Assembly: GCA_017513795.1 (NCBI GenBank)
Contig: JAFXEJ010000022.1
Span: 1-44,759, forward strand
Direction of reading: 5' to 3'
DNA length: 44,759 nucleotides
From: Ruminococcus sp.
GTDB taxonomy: Bacteria; Bacillota; Clostridia; Oscillospirales; Ruminococcaceae
The stretch's first letter is position 1. Each line of letters starts with the position of its first letter. Below, in pieces: positions 6,466 to 13,182 of this stretch. The notes under the pieces are model-generated. The model made no database searches and had not been told where the DNA came from. It saw only the letters and a list, made by a program, of their open reading frames with translations. The translations under genes and the position numbers were made by a program.

Positions 6466-6939
6466 ATGCTATTCGTTATTATTATAATAATATGTTTCAT
6501 AATGATAAGAATTGGATGTAAGCGATATAATGATACAATGGTGAAAATTTCAATTATTATAGCTTGTTTGTCAGGAACTTTTCTCTTAATGTTTGCTTTC
6601 AAGACTAAAGTTTTTTTTGATGATTATAAAGAAAAACAACTTGAAATTATTGAAGAATGGAAAATGTCAAATAAAATTGCTTCTGATTGGACGAGATTAA
6701 CTTCAGAAATGCAAAAGACCAATGAAATAATTAATAGCAATTTCAAAGACATTTGGATTATGTACATCGTTGATGTTACATACCCTTTTAGAAATATCGA
6801 TGAAGATGATTATCTCGTAAAAATATCCGAAAACAAAATATCATTTCCAGAAGAATATGATATGGAACCATTGGAAAATCCATTATATAGAGAAATCGAA
6901 ATAGATGGAATAAAATATCGACTTGTTCCGATAGAGTAA
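6466..6939 (+). CDS. Membrane protein, unknown function
   Basis: 157 residues; start 6466 chosen for AAAGGAG 8 nt upstream. Two N-terminal hydrophobic segments (MLFVIIIIICFIMIRIG and ISIIIACLSGTFLLMFAF), then a charged helical stretch (YKEKQLEIIEEWKMSNKIAS) and a beta-rich end (REIEIDGIKYRLVPIE). It precedes parB by 20 nt, the only junction in this stretch without a palindrome. Confidence 0.55.
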   Translation: MLFVIIIIICFIMIRIGCKRYNDTMVKISIIIACLSGTFLLMFAFKTKVFFDDYKEKQLEIIEEWKMSNKIASDWTRLTSEMQKTNEIINSNFKDIWIMYIVDVTYPFRNIDEDDYLVKISENKISFPEEYDMEPLENPLYREIEIDGIKYRLVPIE

Positions 6940-6959
6940 AACCGGAGGAATATTCAAAA

Positions 6960-7892
6960 ATGGCAAAAATAGATTTCACAGCATTAAAAAACAGCCGTAA
7001 GGCTGCCGAAGATAGAGTTGAGGATAATATCCCGGACGAGCTTGCTGAGAGCTATACAAGCGTGTGGGGCAGTAATAAAGAGACGGTTATTTACATCGAG
7101 ACAACAAGGCTTGTGCCGTTTGTGGATGAATACGGCAACTCTCAGCCGTTCAGGCTGAATGAGAAAAAAGTTGCTCAGATAGCTGCAAGTGCAAAGGATA
7201 TAGGAATTGTAACTCCGCTGACAGTCAGAGCTAAAGGAGATCTTTATGAGATTATAGCTGGACATCACAGGCTTGCAGCTGCAAAGGCAATAGGACAGCT
7301 CAAAGTTCCGTGTATCATTCGCAAATACACGGACGAGCAGATGTATACTGTGCTTGCCGAGAGCAATATCCAGAGAGACAGAACACTTCCAAGCGAATAC
7401 GGCAGAATATTTGCACGATATATGGAACTCAGGAAAGATGAAGAACTGACAGCTGAGGAAATTGCATCGAAATTTGATATATCAAGGAAAACAATGTACA
7501 GGTATATCAACGTCAGCACCCTTATCCCGGAGCTTCAGGAATTGACCGATAATAAGATAATCAATATCGGAGCTGTAGATACAATTTCACAGCTCACTGA
7601 GGACGAGCAGACAGCTCTTGCTCTGGTTCTGTATGAAACAGGGAAAACATTATCAGCAGCAATGGCAAAACAGCTCAGAACGCTCTCAGAAGACGCTGAC
7701 AGCGAGCTATCAGAGCATGATATACGGACATTGTTTGAGCACAAAAAAGCTGTACAGAAGCCTGTACAGCGATTTGTGAGCGATTCAGTTGTGCATGATT
7801 ACTTTGAACCCGATGTATCAGATGAGGAGTTTGAAGAAACCGTCAGAAAAGCACTGGAAATGTATTTCAGTCAGATGAACGGAAACAATTGA
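6960..7892 (+). CDS. parB: ParB/Spo0J-family partition protein
   Basis: 310 residues, CGGAGG before the ATG. N-terminal ParB nuclease/CTPase-like domain (about 35-130): LNEKKVAQIAASAKDIGIVTPLTV then IAGHHRLAAAKAIGQLKVP, matching the GERRxRA-type nucleotide motif, and TVLAESNIQRDRTLPSE. Helix-turn-helix about 163-185 (LTAEEIASKFDISRKTMYRY). A variable C-terminal part probably dimerises. ParB proteins load at parS and slide as CTP clamps, or in KorB-like cases repress scattered operators. It is the leading candidate binder of the 24 palindromes (inference). The 3' end overlaps the convergent XRE gene by 26 bp. Confidence 0.88.
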   Translation: MAKIDFTALKNSRKAAEDRVEDNIPDELAESYTSVWGSNKETVIYIETTRLVPFVDEYGNSQPFRLNEKKVAQIAASAKDIGIVTPLTVRAKGDLYEIIAGHHRLAAAKAIGQLKVPCIIRKYTDEQMYTVLAESNIQRDRTLPSEYGRIFARYMELRKDEELTAEEIASKFDISRKTMYRYINVSTLIPELQELTDNKIINIGAVDTISQLTEDEQTALALVLYETGKTLSAAMAKQLRTLSEDADSELSEHDIRTLFEHKKAVQKPVQRFVSDSVVHDYFEPDVSDEEFEETVRKALEMYFSQMNGNN

Positions 7893-8166
7893 TAAGCTCT
7901 ATTACAGCGGACATCTGTTTTTCAGTCAGTCCGCTTATGGAAACGGACGAAGTTTCCTCGATACCAAGAATATAATCGGAAGATACTTTGAATTGCTTTG
8001 CAAGGGCAACAATATACTGGACTTGCGGAACAGAAAGTCCCATTTCCCATGCGTTTACACCTGATCGGGAAATGCCGAGTTCTCTTGCAAGTGCAGCTTG
8101 TGTAAGTCCGGATTTTTCACGGAGCAGTCTGATTTTATCGCCCAGAGAGAACAGTTCTTTTTCCAT
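7867..8166 (-). CDS. XRE-family HTH regulator
   Basis: 99 residues. N-terminal HTH_3: LGDKIRLLREKSGLTQAALARELGISRSGVNAWEMG (about 7-42), followed by PQVQYIVALAKQFKVSSDYILG, the usual fifth helix. Short C-terminal part. GAGGTG lies 7 nt before the ATG. It faces away from the lipoprotein gene at 8314 with a 147-bp shared control region containing a dyad ATATC-GAATA-GATAT (8197-8211), a plausible operator. Autorepression and control of the 8314 gene are inferred. Confidence 0.85.
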   Translation of the reverse strand: MEKELFSLGDKIRLLREKSGLTQAALARELGISRSGVNAWEMGLSVPQVQYIVALAKQFKVSSDYILGIEETSSVSISGLTEKQMSAVIELINCFRSSD

Positions 8167-8196
8167 TTGCGCTTCACCTCTTATTTATAATAACGT

Positions 8197-8211
8197 ATAT
8201 CGAATAGATAT
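8197..8211. promoter_or_regulatory. Candidate XRE operator
   Basis: Dyad ATATC-GAATA-GATAT in the divergent region between the XRE gene and the lipoprotein gene, about 30 bp upstream of the XRE start codon. Confidence 0.4.
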
Positions 8212-8236
8212 TGCATTATCATAATGACATCAATGC

Positions 8237-8265
8237 TTGACATCATCGTAAAATTATTATATAAT
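8237..8265 (+). promoter_or_regulatory. Promoter of the lipoprotein gene
   Basis: TTGACA (8237-8242), 17-bp spacer, TATAAT (8260-8265): a consensus sigma-A promoter 49 nt before the ATG at 8314. Confidence 0.7.
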
Positions 8266-8313
8266 AGTGAAGCCAGAATATAAACATTAATGTATAGGAA
8301 AGGTTGGATAAAT

Positions 8314-9420
8314 ATGAAAATCAGAAGGGTAATTACATTTTTTATGGCACTTGCTTTATCTGCCGGTCTTGTGAGCTGCGGTGATAAGAAATCATCAAGC
8401 TCAAAGGAAGAAAACAAAAAAAGTGCAACTTATGGAACGACTCCGGCATTATCCGGTACTGCTGTACCTTCAACAACGGAAAGAGAAACAGTTGATTGGC
8501 AGAAGCTTCATGATGATTATCAGGATTCTGTTTCAGGAAAAGATGACACAGAATCCGGAATAAAATATCATACTGACAGACCTTATGACGGATACTATCT
8601 TGAGGATTATGTTACAATAAATTTTGTTGGATATGAACACGATTCTGATGCGGAAGTTATTGTTGACTGGAAAGGAATTGCTGACGATCTTGGGAACGGT
8701 GTAACGCCAGAGATACTGGAGACAGTTTTCTCAGTATCAGTAAAAAACAAGAAAAATAAGTATAATATTAAGCCAGATGATCTTATTAATGGAGAAGAAG
8801 TTGAATTGTCTGTATACGAAAACTCATTACAAGATGTGTTTAAGCAGAAATATACAAATGAACTCAAATACATTGAAGAAAATCTCTGGTATTATACAGA
8901 AACCCCTGTAATCGTTCATGGACTTAAAACTAAGGTTTTTCTTGATAATACATCAGATGTAGACAAGGCTGAAATTCAGAAGCTTACTGATGCGAAAATG
9001 AATGAGATCAAAGATTCTGCGAAGGATTATGCTGATATTTTGGTGAATGATTATGAAAGCGGTAGTGTAAATGATGCTTATGGTTGGAAGTATGATATTA
9101 TGGGAAATACCCATTATATTACAATCAAAGATTTCAAGGCTGAAAAGACTTACCTTGCTAAGAGAACAGCAAGCAGCTATAATGATACATCTGCAAGTAT
9201 GCTGCCGGAAAATATGGTATATAACATTTATAAACTGACAGTAGAACGCTACGGAACCGGAGAGGTTCTTGACCTTTACTATCGTGCAGAAGTCTCAAAT
9301 ATTTTGTTTGAAGATGAGAAAATGCTTGTCAGCGATGAAACAGTAAAGGTGCAGTTTGCAGCAAAAGCCGAAGAACTTGTACCTGATAGCAAGTATTGGG
9401 AAATCGAGGAAGTAAAATAA
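8314..9420 (+). CDS. Secreted lipoprotein
   Basis: 368 residues; start 8314 chosen for GGAAAGG upstream and because it begins the signal peptide. Basic start MKIRR, hydrophobic core ITFFMALALSAGL and lipobox LVSC make a type II signal with lipidated Cys about 22. A Ser/Lys/Thr-rich linker leads to an extracellular domain rich in Tyr, Asp and Lys with no catalytic motif I know. The segment TVDWQKLHDDYQ is nearly repeated in the CD1107-like T4SS protein at 32122 (TVDWQKLQDDYQ). Surface role (adhesion, exclusion or channel accessory) is inference. Palindrome P12 overlaps the last base of the stop. Confidence 0.75.
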   Translation: MKIRRVITFFMALALSAGLVSCGDKKSSSSKEENKKSATYGTTPALSGTAVPSTTERETVDWQKLHDDYQDSVSGKDDTESGIKYHTDRPYDGYYLEDYVTINFVGYEHDSDAEVIVDWKGIADDLGNGVTPEILETVFSVSVKNKKNKYNIKPDDLINGEEVELSVYENSLQDVFKQKYTNELKYIEENLWYYTETPVIVHGLKTKVFLDNTSDVDKAEIQKLTDAKMNEIKDSAKDYADILVNDYESGSVNDAYGWKYDIMGNTHYITIKDFKAEKTYLAKRTASSYNDTSASMLPENMVYNIYKLTVERYGTGEVLDLYYRAEVSNILFEDEKMLVSDETVKVQFAAKAEELVPDSKYWEIEEVK

Positions 9421-9438
9421 TGTGTCACGGTGACACAC
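9420..9438. repeat. 19-bp palindrome P12
   Basis: First base is A (the end of the TAA stop) instead of G; the other 18 match. Centre G. Confidence 0.9.
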
Positions 9439-9466
9439 TAAGCTGATATATGGGAGGTACAAGAGA

Positions 9467-9817
9467 ATGGCAATATTATTCCCATTCAAAATTATTGCGA
9501 CCATAATTATATTTTTGCTTGAAGCAGCTATAAAAATAGGAAATCTTATTATTGTGCTTATACTTAGTCCATTAGAAATTATAGGCTTTTGGTTGAGATT
9601 GATTTTTGGGGTTATGACAGCGGTTGCGGTAATAGGGCTAATTCTTGTTTATCTGAATGGCGAAATAAGCCTTATGTTAATGATTGGTACTCTTTTTGGA
9701 TGTGGAGCTATTGATCTTATCTTGATGGCTCCCGAATTAATAATGGATTTTCTGAGTGATAAAACTGAAGATCTATGTTTTTTTCTTGATGATATCAGAG
9801 AAGATATGTGGATATAA
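9467..9817 (+). CDS. Small polytopic membrane protein
   Basis: 116 residues, GGGAGG before the ATG. Three hydrophobic stretches (IIATIIIFLLEAAIKIGNLI, IFGVMTAVAVIGLILVYL, LMLMIGTLFGCGAIDLILMA) and an acidic C-terminus (DKTEDLCFFLDDIREDMWI). Amphipathic inner helices would suit a small T4SS or envelope accessory protein, but I do not recognise a family with certainty. Ends at a clear terminator. Confidence 0.6.
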   Translation: MAILFPFKIIATIIIFLLEAAIKIGNLIIVLILSPLEIIGFWLRLIFGVMTAVAVIGLILVYLNGEISLMLMIGTLFGCGAIDLILMAPELIMDFLSDKTEDLCFFLDDIREDMWI

Positions 9818-9821
9818 CAAT

Positions 9822-9851
9822 AAAAAGCAGACCGCAATGGTCTGCTTTTTT
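9822..9851 (+). terminator. Rho-independent terminator, bidirectional
   Basis: Stem AAAAAGCAGACC (9822-9833), loop GCAAT, GGTCTGCTTTTT (9839-9850) then T. Ends the rightward cluster; the A-rich left arm makes it usable by the leftward unit as well. Confidence 0.85.
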
Positions 9852-9853
9852 CA

Positions 9854-9872
9854 GTGTGTCACCGTGACACAC
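9854..9872. repeat. 19-bp palindrome P13
   Basis: Exact, centre C on plus (G on minus). Lies 1 nt past the stop of the leftward 9874 gene, in a convergent junction. Confidence 0.92.
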
Positions 9873-9873
9873 T

Positions 9874-10695
9874 TTAACGTTCAATATCGTTTTTGTTCTT
9901 ATTATAATGTTGAGTGGGACGTTCAGCAGCCTTTTCAGCAAAGGATTTTTGTGCAGCTCTTGAGAATGATAGTACATCATGTTTTGAATTTTTTTGTTTA
10001 TTTGATAGATCGTTTAATATCTGATGAAGATTTCCTTCATTAAGAACACCAGTGTATTTTTCTTCAAAATGAACGAGTTTTACCTTTGCATCTTGTTCGG
10101 ATTTTTTTGAATCAATAATAAATTGTTCTAAATTCTCTGTATTGAGTGCTGATTTCAGGTAATTTAAAGAATGAACGGGTACTTCATCCATGCTTCCATA
10201 TAAATTAATTATTGCATTTTGAATTTGCTCAAATGATAATGGTGCATTTCTTTTCTGGTGTTCCATTAAAATACCAGATACATCTGATAAGTCATGTTTA
10301 TATGGTCTGCCTGACATTAACTTCATTGCGATTAAATACTCGGCAGAGATAGTTCTTACGGTTAAAACATTTGAAAATGTTTTGTAATAATTTGAGTATT
10401 GTGCAAGCTTGGAAGAAAAGGATTTTGTTTTCATAAAATCAGAATTAAGCCAACCATTAGGAAGATTAAACTTATCTCCAACTCTGTTTATTGCATCTTT
10501 CATTGCTGATGAAGCTGATATTACAGCATCTATATCGTATGTCATATCTCTGAAACCATAATTAGCAAGTATTGCTGCTCCACCTATTAGAATGATTTCA
10601 GCAGGCATGGCTTTTCCGTTTAGTTTTCGAAATTCTTTTGCTAATTCCTTAAGATAAGTATCTAAATTTTCACTGGAAAAATACACATCATACAA
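9874..10695 (-). CDS. Nucleotidyltransferase-like protein with shared C-terminal tag
   Basis: 273 residues from a TTG start (10695) preceded by GAGGTGAGG. NTase-fold signature: IILIGGAAILANYGF with GG at 38-39, then MTYDIDAVI with Asp54 and Asp56 as metal ligands, as in AbiEii/DUF6036-type enzymes; these transfer nucleotides to RNA or protein and several are toxins. The C-terminal part ends FSRAAQKSFAEKAAERP then NKNKNDIER, the tag shared with five other proteins here. The start overlaps the upstream 126-aa gene by 8 nt, the same overlap as in the zeta pair. Proposed role: toxin-like effector with its partner encoded just upstream; the cognate target is unknown. Confidence 0.7.
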   Translation of the reverse strand: MYDVYFSSENLDTYLKELAKEFRKLNGKAMPAEIILIGGAAILANYGFRDMTYDIDAVISASSAMKDAINRVGDKFNLPNGWLNSDFMKTKSFSSKLAQYSNYYKTFSNVLTVRTISAEYLIAMKLMSGRPYKHDLSDVSGILMEHQKRNAPLSFEQIQNAIINLYGSMDEVPVHSLNYLKSALNTENLEQFIIDSKKSEQDAKVKLVHFEEKYTGVLNEGNLHQILNDLSNKQKNSKHDVLSFSRAAQKSFAEKAAERPTQHYNKNKNDIER

Positions 10696-11068
10696 CGTTC
10701 CTCACCTCATTTTCAACGATATTAAATCGTTTGAATTCAGGAATTGAATTTTCGTAGCATTCGTTAAGCATATTGGGATTGTTTGTTATATGTGAATCTA
10801 ATATTAGACTTGCTGGATATAAGGTCTTTTCAAGTCTGCACGAACGAAGTTTATCATAGTTGGTGCATATCGGAACATTATTTAACCGGCTGAGATAATC
10901 AATCATAGCAAGAAGATATAGACTTTCTGCATACATTTTTTTATTAAAGTAATCGACAATTATATTTGATTTTAAGATCTCAATAATAAATGGTATATCG
11001 CCCATATCTTTAACTCTATGGCATACATTGCTTTTGAATGTGTCAAATGAAGAATGCATATTGTTCAT
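10688..11068 (-). CDS. Partner (candidate antitoxin) of the nucleotidyltransferase
   Basis: 126 residues, GGAGG before the ATG. Helical protein (FIIEILKSNIIVDYFNKKMY, ESLYLLAMIDYLSRLNNVPI) with no DNA-binding motif that I can see. Upstream of and overlapping a nucleotidyltransferase gene by 8 nt, the usual order for an antitoxin, though its sequence does not match an antitoxin family known to me. Function is inferred from context only. Confidence 0.5.
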   Translation of the reverse strand: MNNMHSSFDTFKSNVCHRVKDMGDIPFIIEILKSNIIVDYFNKKMYAESLYLLAMIDYLSRLNNVPICTNYDKLRSCRLEKTLYPASLILDSHITNNPNMLNECYENSIPEFKRFNIVENEVRNVV

Positions 11069-11160
11069 AATCTATATTCCTCCTTTTTATTTCTTATCTC
11101 TATTATACCCTATATAGCCGTAAAAGTCAATAAAATTGCAATTAAAGAACTATAACAAAA

Positions 11161-11179
11161 GTGTGTCACGGTGACACAC
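11161..11179. repeat. 19-bp palindrome P14
   Basis: Exact, centre G on plus (C on the coding minus strand). Ends 1 nt before the stop of the 11181 small gene. Confidence 0.92.
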
Positions 11180-11180
11180 T

Positions 11181-11309
11181 TTAATGTTCGATATCGTTTT
11201 TGTTTTTGTTGCTGTGCTGAGGACGTTCAGCAGCCTTATCGTCTACTTTGGCTAAGTCACGAACATATTTCATATCTATCTGGTATATCGATAATCTTTT
11301 TTGCTTCAT
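11181..11309 (-). CDS. 42-aa protein: short head fused to the shared tail
   Basis: ATG at 11309 with AAGGAG 7 nt upstream, so it looks expressed. It begins MKQKRLSIYQIDMKYVRDLA and ends KAAERPQHSNKNKNDIEH, nearly identical to the ends of the zeta-kinase (13183) and nucleotidyltransferase (9874). The FSRAAQKSF part is missing. The DNA also matches across the stop into the palindrome. It could be a deletion remnant of a third tagged gene or a small peptide carrying only the distal tail. Confidence 0.55.
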   Translation of the reverse strand: MKQKRLSIYQIDMKYVRDLAKVDDKAAERPQHSNKNKNDIEH

Positions 11310-11330
11310 AAAATCTCCTTATAATAAACT

Positions 11331-11359
11331 AAAAGCTACGGGGTTAACCGTAGCTTTTT
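11331..11359. terminator. Bidirectional terminator
   Basis: AAAAGCTACGG (11331-11341), loop GGTTAA, CCGTAGCTTTTT (11348-11359). Strong stem with T runs on either strand; it separates the resolvase and repeat block from the 11181 gene. Confidence 0.8.
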
Positions 11360-11497
11360 CTTAAAAGTTTCCACTCACAGTAGGACTCACTGCTTTTAAA
11401 ACTCCCACTCACAGTAGGGACCACTGCTTTTAAAACTCCCACTCACAGTAGGGACTACTGCTTTTAAAACTCCCACTTATACGGTAGGGACTACCTC
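11360..11497. repeat. 34-bp tandem repeat array (about four units)
   Basis: Units 11394-11427 and 11428-11461 are nearly identical; a diverged unit precedes (about 11360-11393) and one with a 2-nt insertion follows (11462-11497). Each contains CCCACTCACAGTAGGG and TTTTAAAA. Unit 3 has a perfect small dyad CAGTAG-GGA-CTACTG and unit 4 a variant GGTAG-GGA-CTACC in which both arms changed together. The 34-bp period is not a multiple of 3, so it is not coding. It lies between the resolvase gene end and a terminator. The rest of 11310-11617 holds no gene. Confidence 0.85.
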
Positions 11498-11595
11498 TTT
11501 TTACAGAAACATAAAGTTTCCATACGATAAGTCTACGTTTATCTTCATTATTATATCCTATATTTTCGGAAATGTCAACTTCTTTCAAGAAAAAA

Positions 11596-11614
11596 GTGTG
11601 TCACCGTGACACAC
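11596..11614. repeat. 19-bp palindrome P15
   Basis: Exact, centre C on plus (G on minus). 3 nt beyond the stop of the leftward resolvase gene. Confidence 0.92.
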
Positions 11615-11617
11615 TTT

Positions 11618-12193
11618 TTATATTCCAAGCTTTCTTACAATCTGATAGAACCTATTTTTCTTGATTTCGAGTTTTTTCATAGTATCCGCAGCAGACTGTT
11701 CTCCGTTTCGCCACTTCTGACACTCTAATCTTAATTGTTCTTCATTATAGGGAATAGGTTTGCGTCCTTTGTATTTACCTTGCCTTTTAGCAATAGCGAT
11801 TCCTTCACGCTGCCGTTGTAGTATAGTTTCTCGTTCAAGTTCAGCTAATGCAGCGAATATCGTCAATATAAATTTTCCTTGTGGTGTATCAGTGTCCACG
11901 TTTTCCTTTATACTGATGAGAGCCACTCCTTTATCAGTAAGCTCCTGAACGATTTGCAGCATATCCTTTGTGCTTCGAGCAAGTCGTGAGAAATCTGATA
12001 CAACTATTACATCATCTTCACGGACGTAATCGAGCATTGCTTTGAGCTGAGGACGGTTCATATTTTTACCACTTATCTTGTCAATAAATACCTTTGATAT
12101 TTTTTCAGAGTATTCTGAAAAGGATTCAAGCTGACGAGCTTCGTTCTGCTCATTAGTTGATACACGAGCGTATCCGATGTATGTTTTACTCAT
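11618..12193 (-). CDS. Serine recombinase (resolvase/invertase family)
   Basis: 191 residues; the start at 12193 is chosen because it gives the standard MSKTYIGYARVST and has GGAGAG upstream. Catalytic Ser is in YARVST (about residue 12); conserved VSDFSRLARSTKDMLQIV and LAALAELERETILQRQREG follow, with the C-terminal HTH about 150-190 (QSAADTMKKLEIKKNRFYQIV). Size matches small Tn3-type resolvases. Such enzymes recombine res sites to resolve multimers. Inverted TCCGnnTAGAGT elements at 12209-12261 directly upstream are candidate res subsites. Confidence 0.9.
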   Translation of the reverse strand: MSKTYIGYARVSTNEQNEARQLESFSEYSEKISKVFIDKISGKNMNRPQLKAMLDYVREDDVIVVSDFSRLARSTKDMLQIVQELTDKGVALISIKENVDTDTPQGKFILTIFAALAELERETILQRQREGIAIAKRQGKYKGRKPIPYNEEQLRLECQKWRNGEQSAADTMKKLEIKKNRFYQIVRKLGI

Positions 12194-12208
12194 AATATCT
12201 CTCCATTT

Positions 12209-12300
12209 TGTCCGAATAGAGTGTACTCTATCGGGATATCTAAATTCTGTCCGTTTAGAGTTGTTTTTTGATTTTCCGGACGTTTGGAAAATAAAGACCA
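12209..12300. other. Candidate res site upstream of the resolvase
   Basis: TGTCCGAATAGAGT (12209-12222), then GT, then the inverted ACTCTATCGGGATA, form an arm-spacer-arm site of about 30 bp with a central dinucleotide, as at a resolvase crossover subsite. A direct second arm TGTCCGTTTAGAGT lies at 12248-12261, and a TTTTCC...GGAAAA dyad at about 12275-12292. Subsite boundaries are uncertain. Confidence 0.45.
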
Positions 12301-12325
12301 CCCTAATCAAACATTTTTCTTTTTA

Positions 12326-12354
12326 AGTATAACATGATTGTCCAATTTTTGCAA
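12326..12354 (-). promoter_or_regulatory. Resolvase promoter
   Basis: On the minus strand TTGCAA (12349-12354), 17-bp spacer, TATACT (12326-12331), upstream of the candidate res region, so resolvase binding there would repress its own transcription. Confidence 0.5.
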
Positions 12355-12362
12355 CAAAAAAA

Positions 12363-12381
12363 GTGTGTCACGGTGACACAC
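12363..12381. repeat. 19-bp palindrome P16
   Basis: Exact, centre G on plus. 13 nt beyond the stop of the leftward HEPN gene and just upstream of the resolvase promoter. Confidence 0.92.
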
Positions 12382-12394
12382 TTTTATCAGTTAA

Positions 12395-12802
12395 TCAGAT
12401 TGATTCTTCAAATTCAGATAATTTGGATTTTAATGTGTTTTCAAGAGAAATAAACGCAGATATGAAGCTGTCTTTTATCAGCAGAAGCATTTCATCAACT
12501 TCATCTTCGCTGTAAATGTGTACGGAAGTATTTTTCTTTTTAAGCATAACAAGCCATAATTCCGCGTCATTGATGAACCCGAATTTATAACCTAGCTGTA
12601 AAATCTCACGAGGAGAACCCGTATCAGAGCTTTCAACTCCATGCTCTCTTAAAACAGCTTGAAGAGCTTTCCACGCAAGTTCAAAGGTTAAGTTGAATTG
12701 ACCGATAATACCAGTTCTGTATATTTCGTTCTGATATGCTAATTCAAAATCAGCGTTTTTAAGTACATTCAGGCAATTAGAAAAATTATCAACTTTTTTC
12801 AT
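12395..12802 (-). CDS. HEPN-domain protein (HI0074-like), toxin partner of MNT
   Basis: 135 residues, helical: GQFNLTFELAWKALQAVLREHG is the characteristic core of HI0074-type nucleotidyltransferase substrate-binding proteins. In HEPN RNases the active site is R-x4-6-H; here the equivalent stretch is KKKNTSVHIY, with Lys in place of Arg, so RNase activity is doubtful. The start overlaps the MNT gene by 14 nt. HEPN/MNT pairs act as toxin-antitoxin modules in which MNT AMPylates HEPN. Confidence 0.78.
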   Translation of the reverse strand: MKKVDNFSNCLNVLKNADFELAYQNEIYRTGIIGQFNLTFELAWKALQAVLREHGVESSDTGSPREILQLGYKFGFINDAELWLVMLKKKNTSVHIYSEDEVDEMLLLIKDSFISAFISLENTLKSKLSEFEESI

Positions 12803-13079
12803 ATATCACTACACCATCCCTATCAATCTCATCTTGCAGCTCCTGACTAATGCTTCTGCTAAGGTCAACAATATCGAACATAAGCAAGGTATGAGAGTTT
12901 TCCTTGATATCAAAGTAAAAATCAAGATAATTTCCACCGCTTACGGCAATATCAATATTGCTTCTTTCTGAATTGTTTTTTCTTGCACGAGAGCCGAAAA
13001 GAATCACTTTTTCTATATCATGCTTTTTTGAGAATTTAATTATATCCCTTACTACCCTTTCAGGCAGATTATATTCCAT
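12789..13079 (-). CDS. Minimal nucleotidyltransferase (MNT), antitoxin partner
   Basis: 96 residues; start 13079 chosen for GAGGTG 7 nt upstream. VILFGSRARKNNSERSNIDIAV (about 26-46) is the MNT signature G-S-x(n)-D-x-D, but the first Asp is Asn (N41-I-D43). Single-domain size is typical. It sits upstream of and overlaps the HEPN gene. In MntA/HepT systems the MNT AMPylates the HEPN toxin; the Asp to Asn change and the HEPN Arg to Lys change together suggest an altered or inactive pair. Confidence 0.8.
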   Translation of the reverse strand: MEYNLPERVVRDIIKFSKKHDIEKVILFGSRARKNNSERSNIDIAVSGGNYLDFYFDIKENSHTLLMFDIVDLSRSISQELQDEIDRDGVVIYEKS

Positions 13080-13162
13080 TGATAACACCTCGCTAAAGAA
13101 AACATATTTCTTATCCTTATTATAACATAGAAGTTTAGGTTTGGCAATAGATTAGAAAAAAA

Positions 13163-13181
13163 GTGTGTCACAGTGACACAC
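13163..13181. repeat. 19-bp palindrome P17
   Basis: GTGTGTCACAGTGACACAC: the only copy with centre A. 1 nt beyond the stop of the zeta-kinase gene. Confidence 0.92.
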
Positions 13182-13182
13182 T

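Noticed and set aside
11360..11497. CRISPR-like array
   Set aside because: The 34-bp units are contiguous with no variable spacers and there are no cas genes.
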